Part shown: one piece after another, positions 1-5,617 of the stretch | How positions within the stretch are numbered: position 1 is the stretch's first letter | Layout of the letters: the number at the start of each line of letters is the position of its first letter | Assembly (NCBI GenBank): GCA_003164305.1 | Contig: PLSZ01000233.1 | Span: 1-7,092 of the forward strand | Length of the DNA stretch: 7,092 nucleotides | Direction: 5' to 3' | DNA from: Acetobacteraceae bacterium | Lineage (GTDB): Bacteria; Pseudomonadota; Alphaproteobacteria; Acetobacterales; Acetobacteraceae | Notes under the pieces: model-generated | The model's database searches: none | Told to the model about the DNA's origin: nothing | Seen by the model: only the letters and a program-made list of their open reading frames with translations | Translations under genes and position numbers: made by a program

Positions 1-549
1 CACGTCGTTGCCGCCGATCGACACGGTCGCCAGCGCGTTGGCGGCGGGGGTCGGCACGTCTCGCTGAAACGTCGCCAACTGCGCGGCGAGGCCATCCAGG
101 CCGGTGACCGGCGAGTTCTCGCTGGTGGGGCCGGTGACCGCGCCGCCGATCGCGAAATCGGTGCCTCCGGCGGCACCCGAGACCAGAGGAATGTAGGGGT
201 TCGTGCCGGAGACGCCGGTCGCGAGCTCCAGCAAAAACAGATCGGTCGCCGCCTGGCTCGCCCCAACCTGGGCGGTCAGATCGGCCAGGACGGTATTGGC
301 GTAGGCGCCGACTCCGCTCGGGGCGAGGGTGCCAAGACCGAGCGACGACGAGAGATCCTGGGTCCAGACGGGGCCGTTGCTGAACACGTTGGCGGTGACG
401 TTGCTATAGATCTCCTGATAGTACGGAGGGCTCACCGGCTCGGGCGACAGCCCCAGGCCGGCGGCATAAGGGCTGTTGGTGAGGAGCCAGGCGTTGCCGG
501 CGTCCGACAGGCTGTCGCCGAACGCGTAAATCGTGCCGTATGTGGTCAT
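1..549 (-). CDS. GDSL/SGNH-family esterase or lipase, N-terminal part (cut by window edge)
   Basis: This is the first 183 codons of a serine hydrolase of the GDSL/SGNH type, with no stop before the left edge. Block I (FGDSLSDAGN, residues 10-19) carries the expected nucleophile Ser13. It is followed by FSNGPVW (56-62), block II (DFAIGGA, 131-137) and block III (GGND, 179-182) with the oxyanion Asn181. The catalytic Asp/His block near the C-terminus lies outside the window. The family hydrolyses carboxyl esters of lipids or small molecules; the substrate cannot be told. I chose the ATG at 549 because AGGA sits six bases before it; an in-frame ATG two codons upstream (555) overlaps that AGGA. 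There is no hydrophobic signal peptide: the GDSL block begins almost at the N-terminus. The protein is therefore either cytoplasmic or exported through C-terminal signals not visible here. The gene is transcribed away from garD. Confidence 0.9.
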   Translation of the reverse strand, partial: MTTYGTIYAFGDSLSDAGNAWLLTNSPYAAGLGLSPEPVSPPYYQEIYSNVTANVFSNGPVWTQDLSSSLGLGTLAPSGVGAYANTVLADLTAQVGASQAATDLFLLELATGVSGTNPYIPLVSGAAGGTDFAIGGAVTGPTSENSPVTGLDGLAAQLATFQRDVPTPAANALATVSIGGNDV

Positions 550-586
550 GCCCATTCCTGCTTTCGTTAGCGCCGCGCTGGAGAGC

Positions 587-611
587 AACCGCGTCGCCAC
601 GAGGCGGTTCC
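587..611 (-). promoter_or_regulatory. Candidate EcfG-type stress promoter for the GDSL esterase
   Basis: On the minus strand GGAAC (611-607), a 16-base spacer and GGTT (590-587) resemble the alphaproteobacterial EcfG consensus GGAAC-N16/17-CGTT, with one mismatch in the -10. Initiation would fall near 577-580, about 30 bases before the ATG at 549, which is a sensible distance. The same bases form a 6-bp inverted repeat (AACCGC/GCGGTT), so chance or an operator is an alternative. Confidence 0.35.
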
Positions 612-783
612 ACGCGCCCAGGTAATCGCATTGCCTGGGTGGAGGTTCCCTCGATGGCGCCGTTATTCGTCGATCCGGCCGCACGGGGAACGACGGGAGT
701 GGCTCCCAGCGGCCGAGCCCGGGACATCGCGGGGTGAAATTGGGGTGCGCCTGGCCGCCGCGGGATCCCGTTTCCCGCCGGGC

Positions 784-797
784 ATGCTATACAATGA
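784..797 (+). promoter_or_regulatory. Candidate -10 box overlapping a GntR-like dyad upstream of garD
   Basis: ATGCTATACAATGA contains TACAAT (790-795), five of six matches to a -10 box. The surrounding CATGCTATACAATG (783-796) is an imperfect dyad with 10 of 14 symmetric positions. It resembles GntR/FCD-type operators built on a TTGTATACAA core, and such regulators often control sugar-acid genes. I see no good -35, so a regulated or activator-dependent promoter is possible. Transcription would start near 802, leaving a leader of about 65 bases before the TTG start. Confidence 0.35.
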
Positions 798-853
798 GAT
801 CCATGATCCACATTGGCCGCCCATCCAGGCCGCCATCGGGGCCATTGTCACAC

Positions 854-858
854 GGGAG
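854..858 (+). promoter_or_regulatory. Ribosome binding site that points to a TTG start for garD
   Basis: GGGAG lies eight bases before TTG at 867. The first good family alignment (PEQPLYIRV) begins immediately after this TTG. No ribosome site precedes the farther upstream in-frame start at 813. Confidence 0.65.
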
Positions 859-866
859 AACCCACC

Positions 867-2411
867 TTGCCCGAACAACCGCTGTACATCCGGGTCAATG
901 ACGACGACAACGTCGCCATCGTCGTCAACGCCGCTGGCCTGCCTGCCGGCACCGCGTTTTCCTCGGGCCTCACGTTGCGCGACCGGGTCCCGCAAGGCCA
1001 CAAGATCAATCTGACCGATCTGGCCGAAGGCGATCCGATCATCCGCTATGGCGAGGTCATCGGCACCGCCCTTCGGCCGATCCCACGCGGCAGTTGGGTG
1101 GAGGAATCGCTGGTCCGCATGCCGGACGCGCCCTCGCTGGAGGACCTGCCGCTGGCGACCCGCGTGCCGGCCGCGCAGCCTCCGCTGGAGGGCTATACGT
1201 TCGAGGGCTACCGTAATGCTGACGGCACGGTGGGAACGAAGAACCTGCTGGGGATCAGTACCAGCGTGCAGTGCGTCTCGGGCACGGTGGAATACGCGGC
1301 GAAGCGTATCCGGGCCGAACTGCTGCCGCGTTATCCCAATGTCGATGACGTGGTGGCGCTGAACCACACCTATGGCTGCGGCGTGGCGATCAACGCGCCC
1401 GGCGCCGCGGTGCCGATCCGCACGCTGCGCAACATCGCCCGCAACCCGAACTTCGGCGGCTCGCCCATGGTCGTCGGACTGGGCTGCGAGAAAATGATGC
1501 CGGAATGGTTGCTGGACGACGAACGCCGGGCCCCCGCAGCCGGGAACGCGCCCGGTATCGTCCGGATGCAGGATGAGAGTCATCACGGGTTCGGCGACAT
1601 CATCGCCTCGATCATGGAGATGGCGGAGCAGCGCCTGAAGGAACTCAATCGGCGCACTCGAACAACCTGTCCCGCGTCCGATCTGGTGGTGGGAACGCAA
1701 TGCGGCGGCAGCGACGCATTCTCCGGCGTCACGGCGAACCCGGCGGTGGGGTTCTGCGCGGATCTGCTGGTTCGCGCCGGAGCGACAGTGATGTTTTCCG
1801 AGGTTACCGAGGTGCGGGACGCGATCCATCTGCTGACGCCTCGAGCGGCGGACGAGGAGGTCGGACGGGCGCTGATACGGGAAATGGCATGGTACGATAA
1901 TTATCTGAACGAGGGCGCATCGGATCGCAGCGCCAACACCACCCCGGGCAACAAGCGCGGCGGGCTGGCGAACATCGTGGAGAAAGCGTTGGGCTCGGTC
2001 GCCAAGTCGGGGACCAGCGCGATCTCTGGCGTGTTGGCGCCCGGGGAGCGGGTCGACCGCAAGGGGCTGATCTTCGCCGCGACGCCGGCGAGCGATTTCA
2101 TCTGTGGCACGTTGCAACTGGCGTCCGGCATGACGCTGCAGGTGTTTACCACGGGCCGCGGCACCCCGTACGGGTTGGCCGCCGCGCCAGTGATCAAGAT
2201 GGCCACGCGCGATGCTCTGGCCGAGCGATGGCACGACCTGATCGACATCAGCGCCGGCGGCATCGCCACCGGGCGCGCCACGATCGAGGATGTGGGCTGG
2301 GAGTTGTTCCGCCTGATCCTGGACGTCGCGAGCGGTCGTAAGCAGACCTGGTCCGACCGCTGGGGCATCGCCAACGCCCTGTCGCTGTTCAATCCTGGGC
2401 CGGTGACCTGA
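867..2411 (+). CDS. garD: Galactarate dehydratase (GarD/UxaA superfamily)
   Basis: This is a full-length sugar-acid dehydratase of 514 residues; the E. coli enzyme has 523. The named reaction removes water from D-galactarate to give 5-dehydro-4-deoxy-D-glucarate, a cytoplasmic metal-dependent step of hexarate catabolism. An N-terminal SAF-like domain occupies about residues 6-80 (ending near IPRGSW). A linker with [16 protein letters not shown] follows, then the catalytic region with [15 protein letters not shown] (166-172), GLGCEK (204-209), TQCGGSD (277-283) and the family C-terminal block (TTGRGTPYG, then an ending in [10 protein letters not shown]). The cysteines in these motifs are conserved in the family. 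I chose TTG at 867 over the longer frame from 813 because of the GGGAG site and the match to family N-termini. No aldolase, reductase or hexarate transporter lies beside it. The related altronate dehydratase UxaA is the main alternative, but overall similarity favours GarD. Confidence 0.9.
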   Translation: MPEQPLYIRVNDDDNVAIVVNAAGLPAGTAFSSGLTLRDRVPQGHKINLTDLAEGDPIIRYGEVIGTALRPIPRGSWVEESLVRMPDAPSLEDLPLATRVPAAQPPLEGYTFEGYRNADGTVGTKNLLGISTSVQCVSGTVEYAAKRIRAELLPRYPNVDDVVALNHTYGCGVAINAPGAAVPIRTLRNIARNPNFGGSPMVVGLGCEKMMPEWLLDDERRAPAAGNAPGIVRMQDESHHGFGDIIASIMEMAEQRLKELNRRTRTTCPASDLVVGTQCGGSDAFSGVTANPAVGFCADLLVRAGATVMFSEVTEVRDAIHLLTPRAADEEVGRALIREMAWYDNYLNEGASDRSANTTPGNKRGGLANIVEKALGSVAKSGTSAISGVLAPGERVDRKGLIFAATPASDFICGTLQLASGMTLQVFTTGRGTPYGLAAAPVIKMATRDALAERWHDLIDISAGGIATGRATIEDVGWELFRLILDVASGRKQTWSDRWGIANALSLFNPGPVT

Positions 2412-2423
2412 ATGTGGACGCAG

Positions 2424-2439
2424 GCGAGCGGCTCGCGTT
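2424..2439 (+). terminator. Weak hairpin just after garD
   Basis: GCGAGC-G-GCTCGC (2424-2436) can fold into a short stem followed by GTTT. It begins 13 bases past the garD stop. The stem is small and the T tract is only three bases, so this is at best a weak terminator. Confidence 0.25.
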
Positions 2440-2482
2440 TCGTGGCGAACCGTCCGCTGCCTCGGGATTAAGTCTGGATATC

Positions 2483-2506
2483 AGCCGGATAAACTAAAAT
2501 CCGGTT
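2483..2506. terminator. Inverted repeat between converging garD and the small membrane-peptide gene
   Basis: CCGGAT (2485-2490) and ATCCGG (2499-2504) are perfect complements around the 8-base loop AAACTAAA. A G-T and an A-T pair can extend the stem to eight pairs. It lies between two convergent genes and touches the stop codon of the minus-strand one, as expected for a shared terminator. Neither side has a long T run, so efficiency is uncertain. Confidence 0.35.
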
Positions 2507-2643
2507 CAACCTCGGACCAGCAACACAATCAGGACAATCAACAGCACCGTGCCCAGGCCGCCGCCGACGTACGGACCGCCGTAGTAATAGCCGCCGCCGC
2601 CGAACAAGAACATCAGGACGATAATGAGGATGATCAGATTCAC
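2506..2643 (-). CDS. Small glycine-rich membrane peptide (45 aa, DUF3309-like)
   Basis: This short gene starts at GTG and has a perfect AGGAGG at 2655-2650, six bases upstream. The product is two hydrophobic segments (residues 2-14, NLIILIIVLMFLF, and about 30-43, LGTVLLIVLIVLLV) joined by a Gly/Tyr-rich turn (GGGGYYYGGPYVGGG), ending in Arg-Gly. It should sit in the inner membrane as a helical hairpin. Similar tiny proteins are common in proteobacteria and are often labelled DUF3309 or 'hypothetical'; I recognise the pattern but not a function. The coding evidence is the strong ribosome site, the clean amphipathic layout and an in-frame stop inside the downstream hairpin. A stress-type promoter candidate lies about 140 bases upstream, which would suit a general-stress envelope protein. 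Without homology data the family label is tentative; that it is a real gene is likely. Confidence 0.8.
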   Translation of the reverse strand: MNLIILIIVLMFLFGGGGYYYGGPYVGGGLGTVLLIVLIVLLVRG

Positions 2644-2649
2644 GTAGTT

Positions 2650-2655
2650 CCTCCT
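2650..2655 (-). promoter_or_regulatory. Perfect Shine-Dalgarno deciding the GTG start of the small membrane peptide
   Basis: AGGAGG on the minus strand with a 6-base spacer to GTG at 2643. It is among the strongest ribosome sites in the window and the main reason to call this short gene. Confidence 0.8.
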
Positions 2656-2784
2656 TTTTGCACACGTTTCCGGAGCCAGGGCGGCAAACCAGTTCGAACA
2701 AGCTCACGCGCGATGGCCGGGTAGAAAAACTGTCCAGCGAGTGGATTGATGCCGGAACAGGAACGCGGCGCGGGCCATGCATTC

Positions 2785-2809
2785 AACGGCGGCGGTCCGT
2801 AATGGTTCC
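2785..2809 (-). promoter_or_regulatory. Candidate EcfG (general stress sigma) promoter for the small membrane peptide
   Basis: On the minus strand GGAAC (2809-2805), exactly 16 bases, then CGTT (2788-2785). This matches the published alphaproteobacterial EcfG consensus GGAAC-N16/17-CGTT at every defined position. It faces the 45-residue membrane-peptide gene and would give a leader of about 130 bases. No other convincing minus-strand gene lies between, so that peptide is the probable target. Confidence 0.5.
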
Positions 2810-2962
2810 GTTTCCGATGCCACGAAGTCATGACTTTTTTTGGGTTCGTCTTGTTCCGATCGAGGCCGCCGCCCGGAAACATTGAGATCCGGCCGGCGTC
2901 ACACCCGGGGTCGCGTGTCCCGGCCACCCGCTGCCGCCTGGAGTGGGTCGGAGGAACAGGCC

Positions 2963-3130
2963 ATGACAGATCGACAGGTGTCGGCCAAGGGCGGCGGCAC
3001 AAGATCCGTTGTGGCGCGGAGGGGGCCGCCGCGAAGCGACGCGGCGAGCGGTTGTGGTTCAAAGGTCTCGACTTGCGGTCCGGCGGCGGTGGCGACCGGC
3101 CGCGTCAATCGCGGGCGAGCATCCGGTTGA
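2963..3130 (+). CDS. Doubtful small basic ORF (55 codons), possibly a decayed transposase N-terminus
   Basis: ATG at 2963 follows GGAGG (2950-2954) by eight bases, a good ribosome site. The predicted product starts MTDRQVSAK and continues Gly/Arg/Ser-rich, with no fold I recognise. Its end overlaps the 3' end of cytochrome b561 by 26 bases in the convergent direction. The opening MTDRQVSAK and pieces of the neighbouring frames (RRHKI, RRGERL, IAGEHPVE) loosely recall the helix-turn-helix N-terminus of IS3-type transposases. This could therefore be a frameshifted remnant rather than a live gene. The resemblance was judged by eye only. Confidence 0.25.
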   Translation: MTDRQVSAKGGGTRSVVARRGPPRSDAASGCGSKVSTCGPAAVATGRVNRGRASG

Positions 3131-3644
3131 GTACGCCATCGCGCCACACGAAGTGATGCACCAGGGCCGCGGCGGCATGCAGGCCGGCGACGGCCAGGAT
3201 CAGGTATCCAATGGTCGCGTGAATTTCCTGCACCTGATGCGTGAGCGCCCGGTTTCCCGGATCATAGGCGGGGATTTTGACCAGGTTGAAGAGGCTGTCG
3301 CCGCGGGTCCAGGTCAGGAACAGGCCCGCCGCCACCATCGCGCCGACCAACGCGTAGAGCCCCCAATGGGTCGCTTTGGCCAACGCGTGGAGCGCGCCGG
3401 CGTCGGAGGGCGGTAGGCGGCGTCCCAGTGTCAGGCGCCAGACGACGCGGGCGGCCAGGATCGATGCGAGCAGGACTCCCAGAGTGATGTGGACGGAACG
3501 GGCGTCGATTCTCGGCGTGCCGGAAGGAAACCAGTCGATGGTTTGCGCGCCGAGCCACTGCTCGGCCACCAGGAAAGCGGTCAGCCAGTGGAATGCGATG
3601 GTGGTGGGGTCGTACCACCGGGACGTCGGCGTGACGGGTTGCAT
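3105..3644 (-). CDS. Cytochrome b561 (CybB-type di-heme membrane protein)
   Basis: This 179-residue protein matches the bacterial cytochrome b561 family in length (about 175-190) and layout. Four membrane helices are visible at roughly 15-36, 52-73, 92-112 and 143-166. Candidate heme ligands are His19 (AFHW), His52 (VHITLG), and His142 and His156. The last two are 14 residues apart, as expected for two hemes stacked across one helix, one near each face. Such proteins carry electrons between the quinone pool and periplasmic or membrane partners; E. coli CybB oxidises superoxide to reduce ubiquinone. The start at 3644 has AGGAGG (3657-3652) seven bases upstream, and the N-terminus (RWYDPTTIAFHW) is typical. 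No partner such as a YceI-like protein lies in the window, so its electron donor is unknown. It appears to be a single-gene unit. Confidence 0.9.
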   Translation of the reverse strand: MQPVTPTSRWYDPTTIAFHWLTAFLVAEQWLGAQTIDWFPSGTPRIDARSVHITLGVLLASILAARVVWRLTLGRRLPPSDAGALHALAKATHWGLYALVGAMVAAGLFLTWTRGDSLFNLVKIPAYDPGNRALTHQVQEIHATIGYLILAVAGLHAAAALVHHFVWRDGVLNRMLARD

Positions 3645-3784
3645 GTCTGGGCCTCCTGCGATCGCGAATGGCGCGAGGGCGATGTGTCGAGGACCAACGT
3701 CCGAAGGGGCAAGTGGCTCCGTCCGCGTCGCGTGCTATCTTCATCGCCGCTTCGCGCCGGGTGGCGTGAAATCACGGAGATGGT

Positions 3785-3861
3785 TGGCGCGCCCGAGAAG
3801 ATTCGAACTCCTAACCCCCAGATCCGTAGTCTGGTGCTCTGTCCAGTTGAGCTACGGGCGC
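3785..3861 (-). tRNA. tRNA-Arg(ACG), copy 1
   Basis: This is a complete cloverleaf of 77 bases including the encoded CCA (3787-3785) and discriminator G. The acceptor GCGCCCG pairs with CGGGCGC. The D arm is GCTC/GAGC with GG in the loop and the arginine-identity base A20. The anticodon stem is CCAGA/TCTGG around loop CTACGGA, giving anticodon ACG (read as ICG, decoding CGU/CGC/CGA). The T loop is TTCGAAT. Positions 15 and 48 are A and T, a valid Levitt pair. It differs from the second copy at position 37 (G here, A there), in the D loop and in the T arm. Confidence 0.96.
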
Positions 3862-4230
3862 CGCCGGGGCGGGGGATTTAGCTCAGCGGTTCAGGGTGGA
3901 CAAGGTCGAAATGGTTTCAGGCCGTCCGAAACGCCGGTCCCGGCGACGCGGAGCCAGTTCGGCGCGATTGAAATAACACGGCGTCGCGCGCGGCGCCTGG
4001 CTCCGGTCCGGTCATGATCAGCATCGGCACCGGTGCCGCTGTTCTGGAATGATCACGGTGCTGCCTTAGATTTTTCCCACCGATTGCCTTGCAGCGCCGC
4101 TGAGGTGGTTCGCCGAGCCGCGTGCCATGCATTCGCGAAAGATCGGATGTCGCCGCGGTGGCCCGCGCTCCGGCGAGGACGCACGTGAGAATGCCTCGGA
4201 GGGCCCCAGAGCATGATGCCACCCGGAAAA
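3862..4230. other. Spacer between the two tRNA-Arg genes
   Basis: These 369 bases hold no gene I can support. Contents are the tRNA copy 1 promoter, a plus-strand stretch that mimics a tRNA 5' end (3872-3891), the 14-base perfect palindrome CGGCACCGGTGCCG (4025-4038), and ATGATCA at 4014-4020 and again at 4049-4055. The open frames crossing it run through both tRNAs and are not credible. Confidence 0.5.
3875..3903 (-). promoter_or_regulatory. Promoter of tRNA-Arg copy 1
   Basis: Minus strand TTGTCC (3903-3898), 17 bases, TAAATC (3880-3875), then 13 bases to the tRNA 5' end. The spacing repeats exactly at the second tRNA-Arg gene, which supports both calls although the -10 is poor by E. coli standards. 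Confidence 0.5.
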
Positions 4231-4307
4231 TGGCGCGCCCGGAAGGACTCGAACCTCCAACCCCCAGATTCGTAGTCTGGTGCTCTATCCAATTGAGCTA
4301 CGGGCGC
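4231..4307 (-). tRNA. tRNA-Arg(ACG), copy 2
   Basis: A second complete 77-base cloverleaf with encoded CCA (4233-4231) and discriminator G. Acceptor, D stem and anticodon stem are the same as in copy 1, and the loop CTACGAA again gives anticodon ACG. The T arm is GGAGG-TTCGAGT-CCTTC with one G-T pair. A20 and the A15/T48 pair are kept. Being an isodecoder with its own promoter, it is not a simple recent copy of the whole locus: the flanks do not match beyond the promoter spacing. Confidence 0.96.
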
Positions 4308-4320
4308 CACGGGAGGCGGG

Positions 4321-4349
4321 GAGGTAGCGGACCTGGGCCGGACAGACAA
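4321..4349 (-). promoter_or_regulatory. Promoter of tRNA-Arg copy 2
   Basis: Minus strand TTGTCT (4349-4344), 17 bases, TACCTC (4326-4321), then 13 bases to the tRNA 5' end. The -10 is weak in isolation; the call rests on the identical geometry and shared CTTGTC at copy 1. It sits in the 80-bp gap after the dioxygenase stop. Confidence 0.45.
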
Positions 4350-4387
4350 GCCCCCGTCTTCCTCCGGCTGCCATGCGTTCCCGCCGG

Positions 4388-5476
4388 TCAGCCCGGCGCG
4401 AGGGGGGCGTGAGGGCGGGTGCCCTCGCAAATGATGCCGCCGCGATCGCCCGGCGTGAGCCCGCCGTAGCACTCCGCGAAGATCGGCGGCAGTTCGCGGG
4501 CGCCGGGCGGGGACAGCCACAACCGCAGCAAATGCCGCTTGCGCTCGACCTCCGGCCAGTCCTGGTAGCCGGTGCGGGCGTGCAGAATTGTGTGGTTGTG
4601 CAGGAACTGGATGTCCCCAGGCATGAACGCGATATCCAGCCGCAGCTCTGGGTCGGCGGCCAGTTCGCCCAGCATGTCGAGGGCTTCGATATCCTCTGCC
4701 GTGAGCCGCCGGGCCTCGGGGAACCTCTGGGCGGAGCCGATGTGCAGCCGGGAATACAACACCGACAGCGTGCCGGCGTGGGGATTGAAGACCGGGGCAT
4801 CATAGAAGGGCTGCTTGCCGGGCGGGACCTCGCCGCGGCGATCGACGGGGAAGGACTGATACAGCCGTTCCAGCAGGTCCGGCCGGCGCTCGGCCATGAC
4901 GTTGTGCAGGGTCATGGAACTGACGATCGCCGACAACCCGCCCGACATGGCGCGCTTCAGGCAGAGCAAAGCGACGACGTCGCAGCGGTCTATGTGGTAG
5001 TTCTGCCGCTCGGCGGTGGCATAACTGCGAACATGCGGATCCGTCGCGCTGCTGCCGCCGAGGTCGTAAATGTGGCCAAGCAGATGCCCCTTGGCGTTCT
5101 GGGAGCGAGCGGCGCCGAAATACGTGCCGATGCCCCAGTAGGCGGTGGCGGCTTCCTCGATCGGGCGGTTTTCGACGGGCATGCCGCGCAGCATGACGAA
5201 GCCGCGGCCGTTCAGGCCCTCGCCGCACAGGCGGTCCAGTATTGGGCCGAGGGTGGGGAGGCGGAAATCGGCGCGGCCGATGGCGGCGAGGTCCAGACCG
5301 CGGGCGCGTACCGCCTGGGTCGCGGTTTCGATCTCGGCGATTTCGGTCGGCGACAGGCGGTAGCTCCACTCGGCCTCCCGCTGCCGCATGTCGGCGCCGG
5401 TCCAGGCGGAGGGCCCCTCGACCGGGCGGCGTGTCGAGGCGGGACGTGTCATCACGGTCGTGTCGGTCGCGGACAT
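4388..5476 (-). CDS. TauD/TfdA-family Fe(II)/2-oxoglutarate-dependent dioxygenase
   Basis: This 362-residue enzyme has the double-stranded beta-helix metal site of the TauD/clavaminate-synthase-like group. The HxD part is His161-Ile-Asp163 (NYHIDRCD). The distal histidine is His299 in NHTILHAR (294-301). The 2-oxoglutarate-binding arginine is probably Arg314 or Arg318 in RKRHLLRLWL (312-321). The facial triad is therefore complete and the protein should be active, coupling 2-oxoglutarate decarboxylation to hydroxylation of a substrate I cannot name. It is longer than TauD (about 280), with a polar, probably flexible first 30 residues and a C-terminal extension after the core. The start at 5476 has GAGG (5488-5485) eight bases upstream. 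It is divergent from the LivG/LivF-type ATPases across 141 bp, suggesting shared regulation and perhaps a shared substrate. Taurine specificity should not be assumed. Confidence 0.9.
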   Translation of the reverse strand: MSATDTTVMTRPASTRRPVEGPSAWTGADMRQREAEWSYRLSPTEIAEIETATQAVRARGLDLAAIGRADFRLPTLGPILDRLCGEGLNGRGFVMLRGMPVENRPIEEAATAYWGIGTYFGAARSQNAKGHLLGHIYDLGGSSATDPHVRSYATAERQNYHIDRCDVVALLCLKRAMSGGLSAIVSSMTLHNVMAERRPDLLERLYQSFPVDRRGEVPPGKQPFYDAPVFNPHAGTLSVLYSRLHIGSAQRFPEARRLTAEDIEALDMLGELAADPELRLDIAFMPGDIQFLHNHTILHARTGYQDWPEVERKRHLLRLWLSPPGARELPPIFAECYGGLTPGDRGGIICEGTRPHAPLAPG

Positions 5477-5617
5477 CGGGTGTACCTCGCTGTCGTCGCC
5501 GGATCGCGGCGTCTGCCGCGGTGGGCCGGCGCAGAATACACTCGCAAGTCATCAGGTCCAGCCAACGCGCGTGAGCACGATTGTTGCCCCCGCGGCCATC
5601 ATGCACAGTGCTGCCCG

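Larger units (their letters stand above)
550..866. other. Divergent intergenic region between the esterase and garD
   Basis: These 317 bases hold no convincing gene. They contain the EcfG-like promoter for the esterase, a BamHI-type palindrome CGGGATCCCG (761-770), and the TACAAT/dyad element at 784-797 ahead of garD. The open frames crossing the region lack ribosome sites and are extensions of shadow frames. Confidence 0.6.
2644..3104. other. Gene-poor stretch between the membrane peptide and cytochrome b561
   Basis: These 461 bases contain the EcfG-like promoter, the palindrome AAGTCATGACTT (2825-2836) running into seven T's, and the first part of a doubtful plus-strand 55-codon frame. The other open frames here (for example minus 2640-3062 and plus 2658-2885) have no ribosome site, no domain pattern and unusual Arg/Pro-rich composition. 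I read no secure gene. Confidence 0.5.

Noticed and set aside
813..866. Eighteen extra N-terminal codons for garD from an upstream start at 813
   Set aside because: There is no ribosome site before 813, the residues do not resemble the family, and GGGAG fits the TTG at 867.
663..2234. Long minus-strand open frame (523 codons) antisense to garD
   Set aside because: It has Arg/Gln/His-rich composition typical of a GC-rich shadow frame, no domain, and no ribosome site. GarD on the other strand explains the region.
2640..3062. Minus-strand 140-codon frame between the membrane peptide and cytochrome b561
   Set aside because: Pro/Arg-rich with no motif or ribosome site, and it overlaps the real start and Shine-Dalgarno of the small peptide.
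3905..4230. Integration (att) site or genomic island at the tRNA pair
   Set aside because: No integrase and no repeat of a tRNA 3' end with CCA beyond the second full tRNA gene; both tRNAs are complete and separately promoted.
4373..5617. 415-codon plus-strand extension upstream of the LivG-type ATPase
   Set aside because: It is antisense to the intact dioxygenase and has no domain pattern. The family N-terminus begins at 5618, so it is a run of codons without stops, not a fusion.
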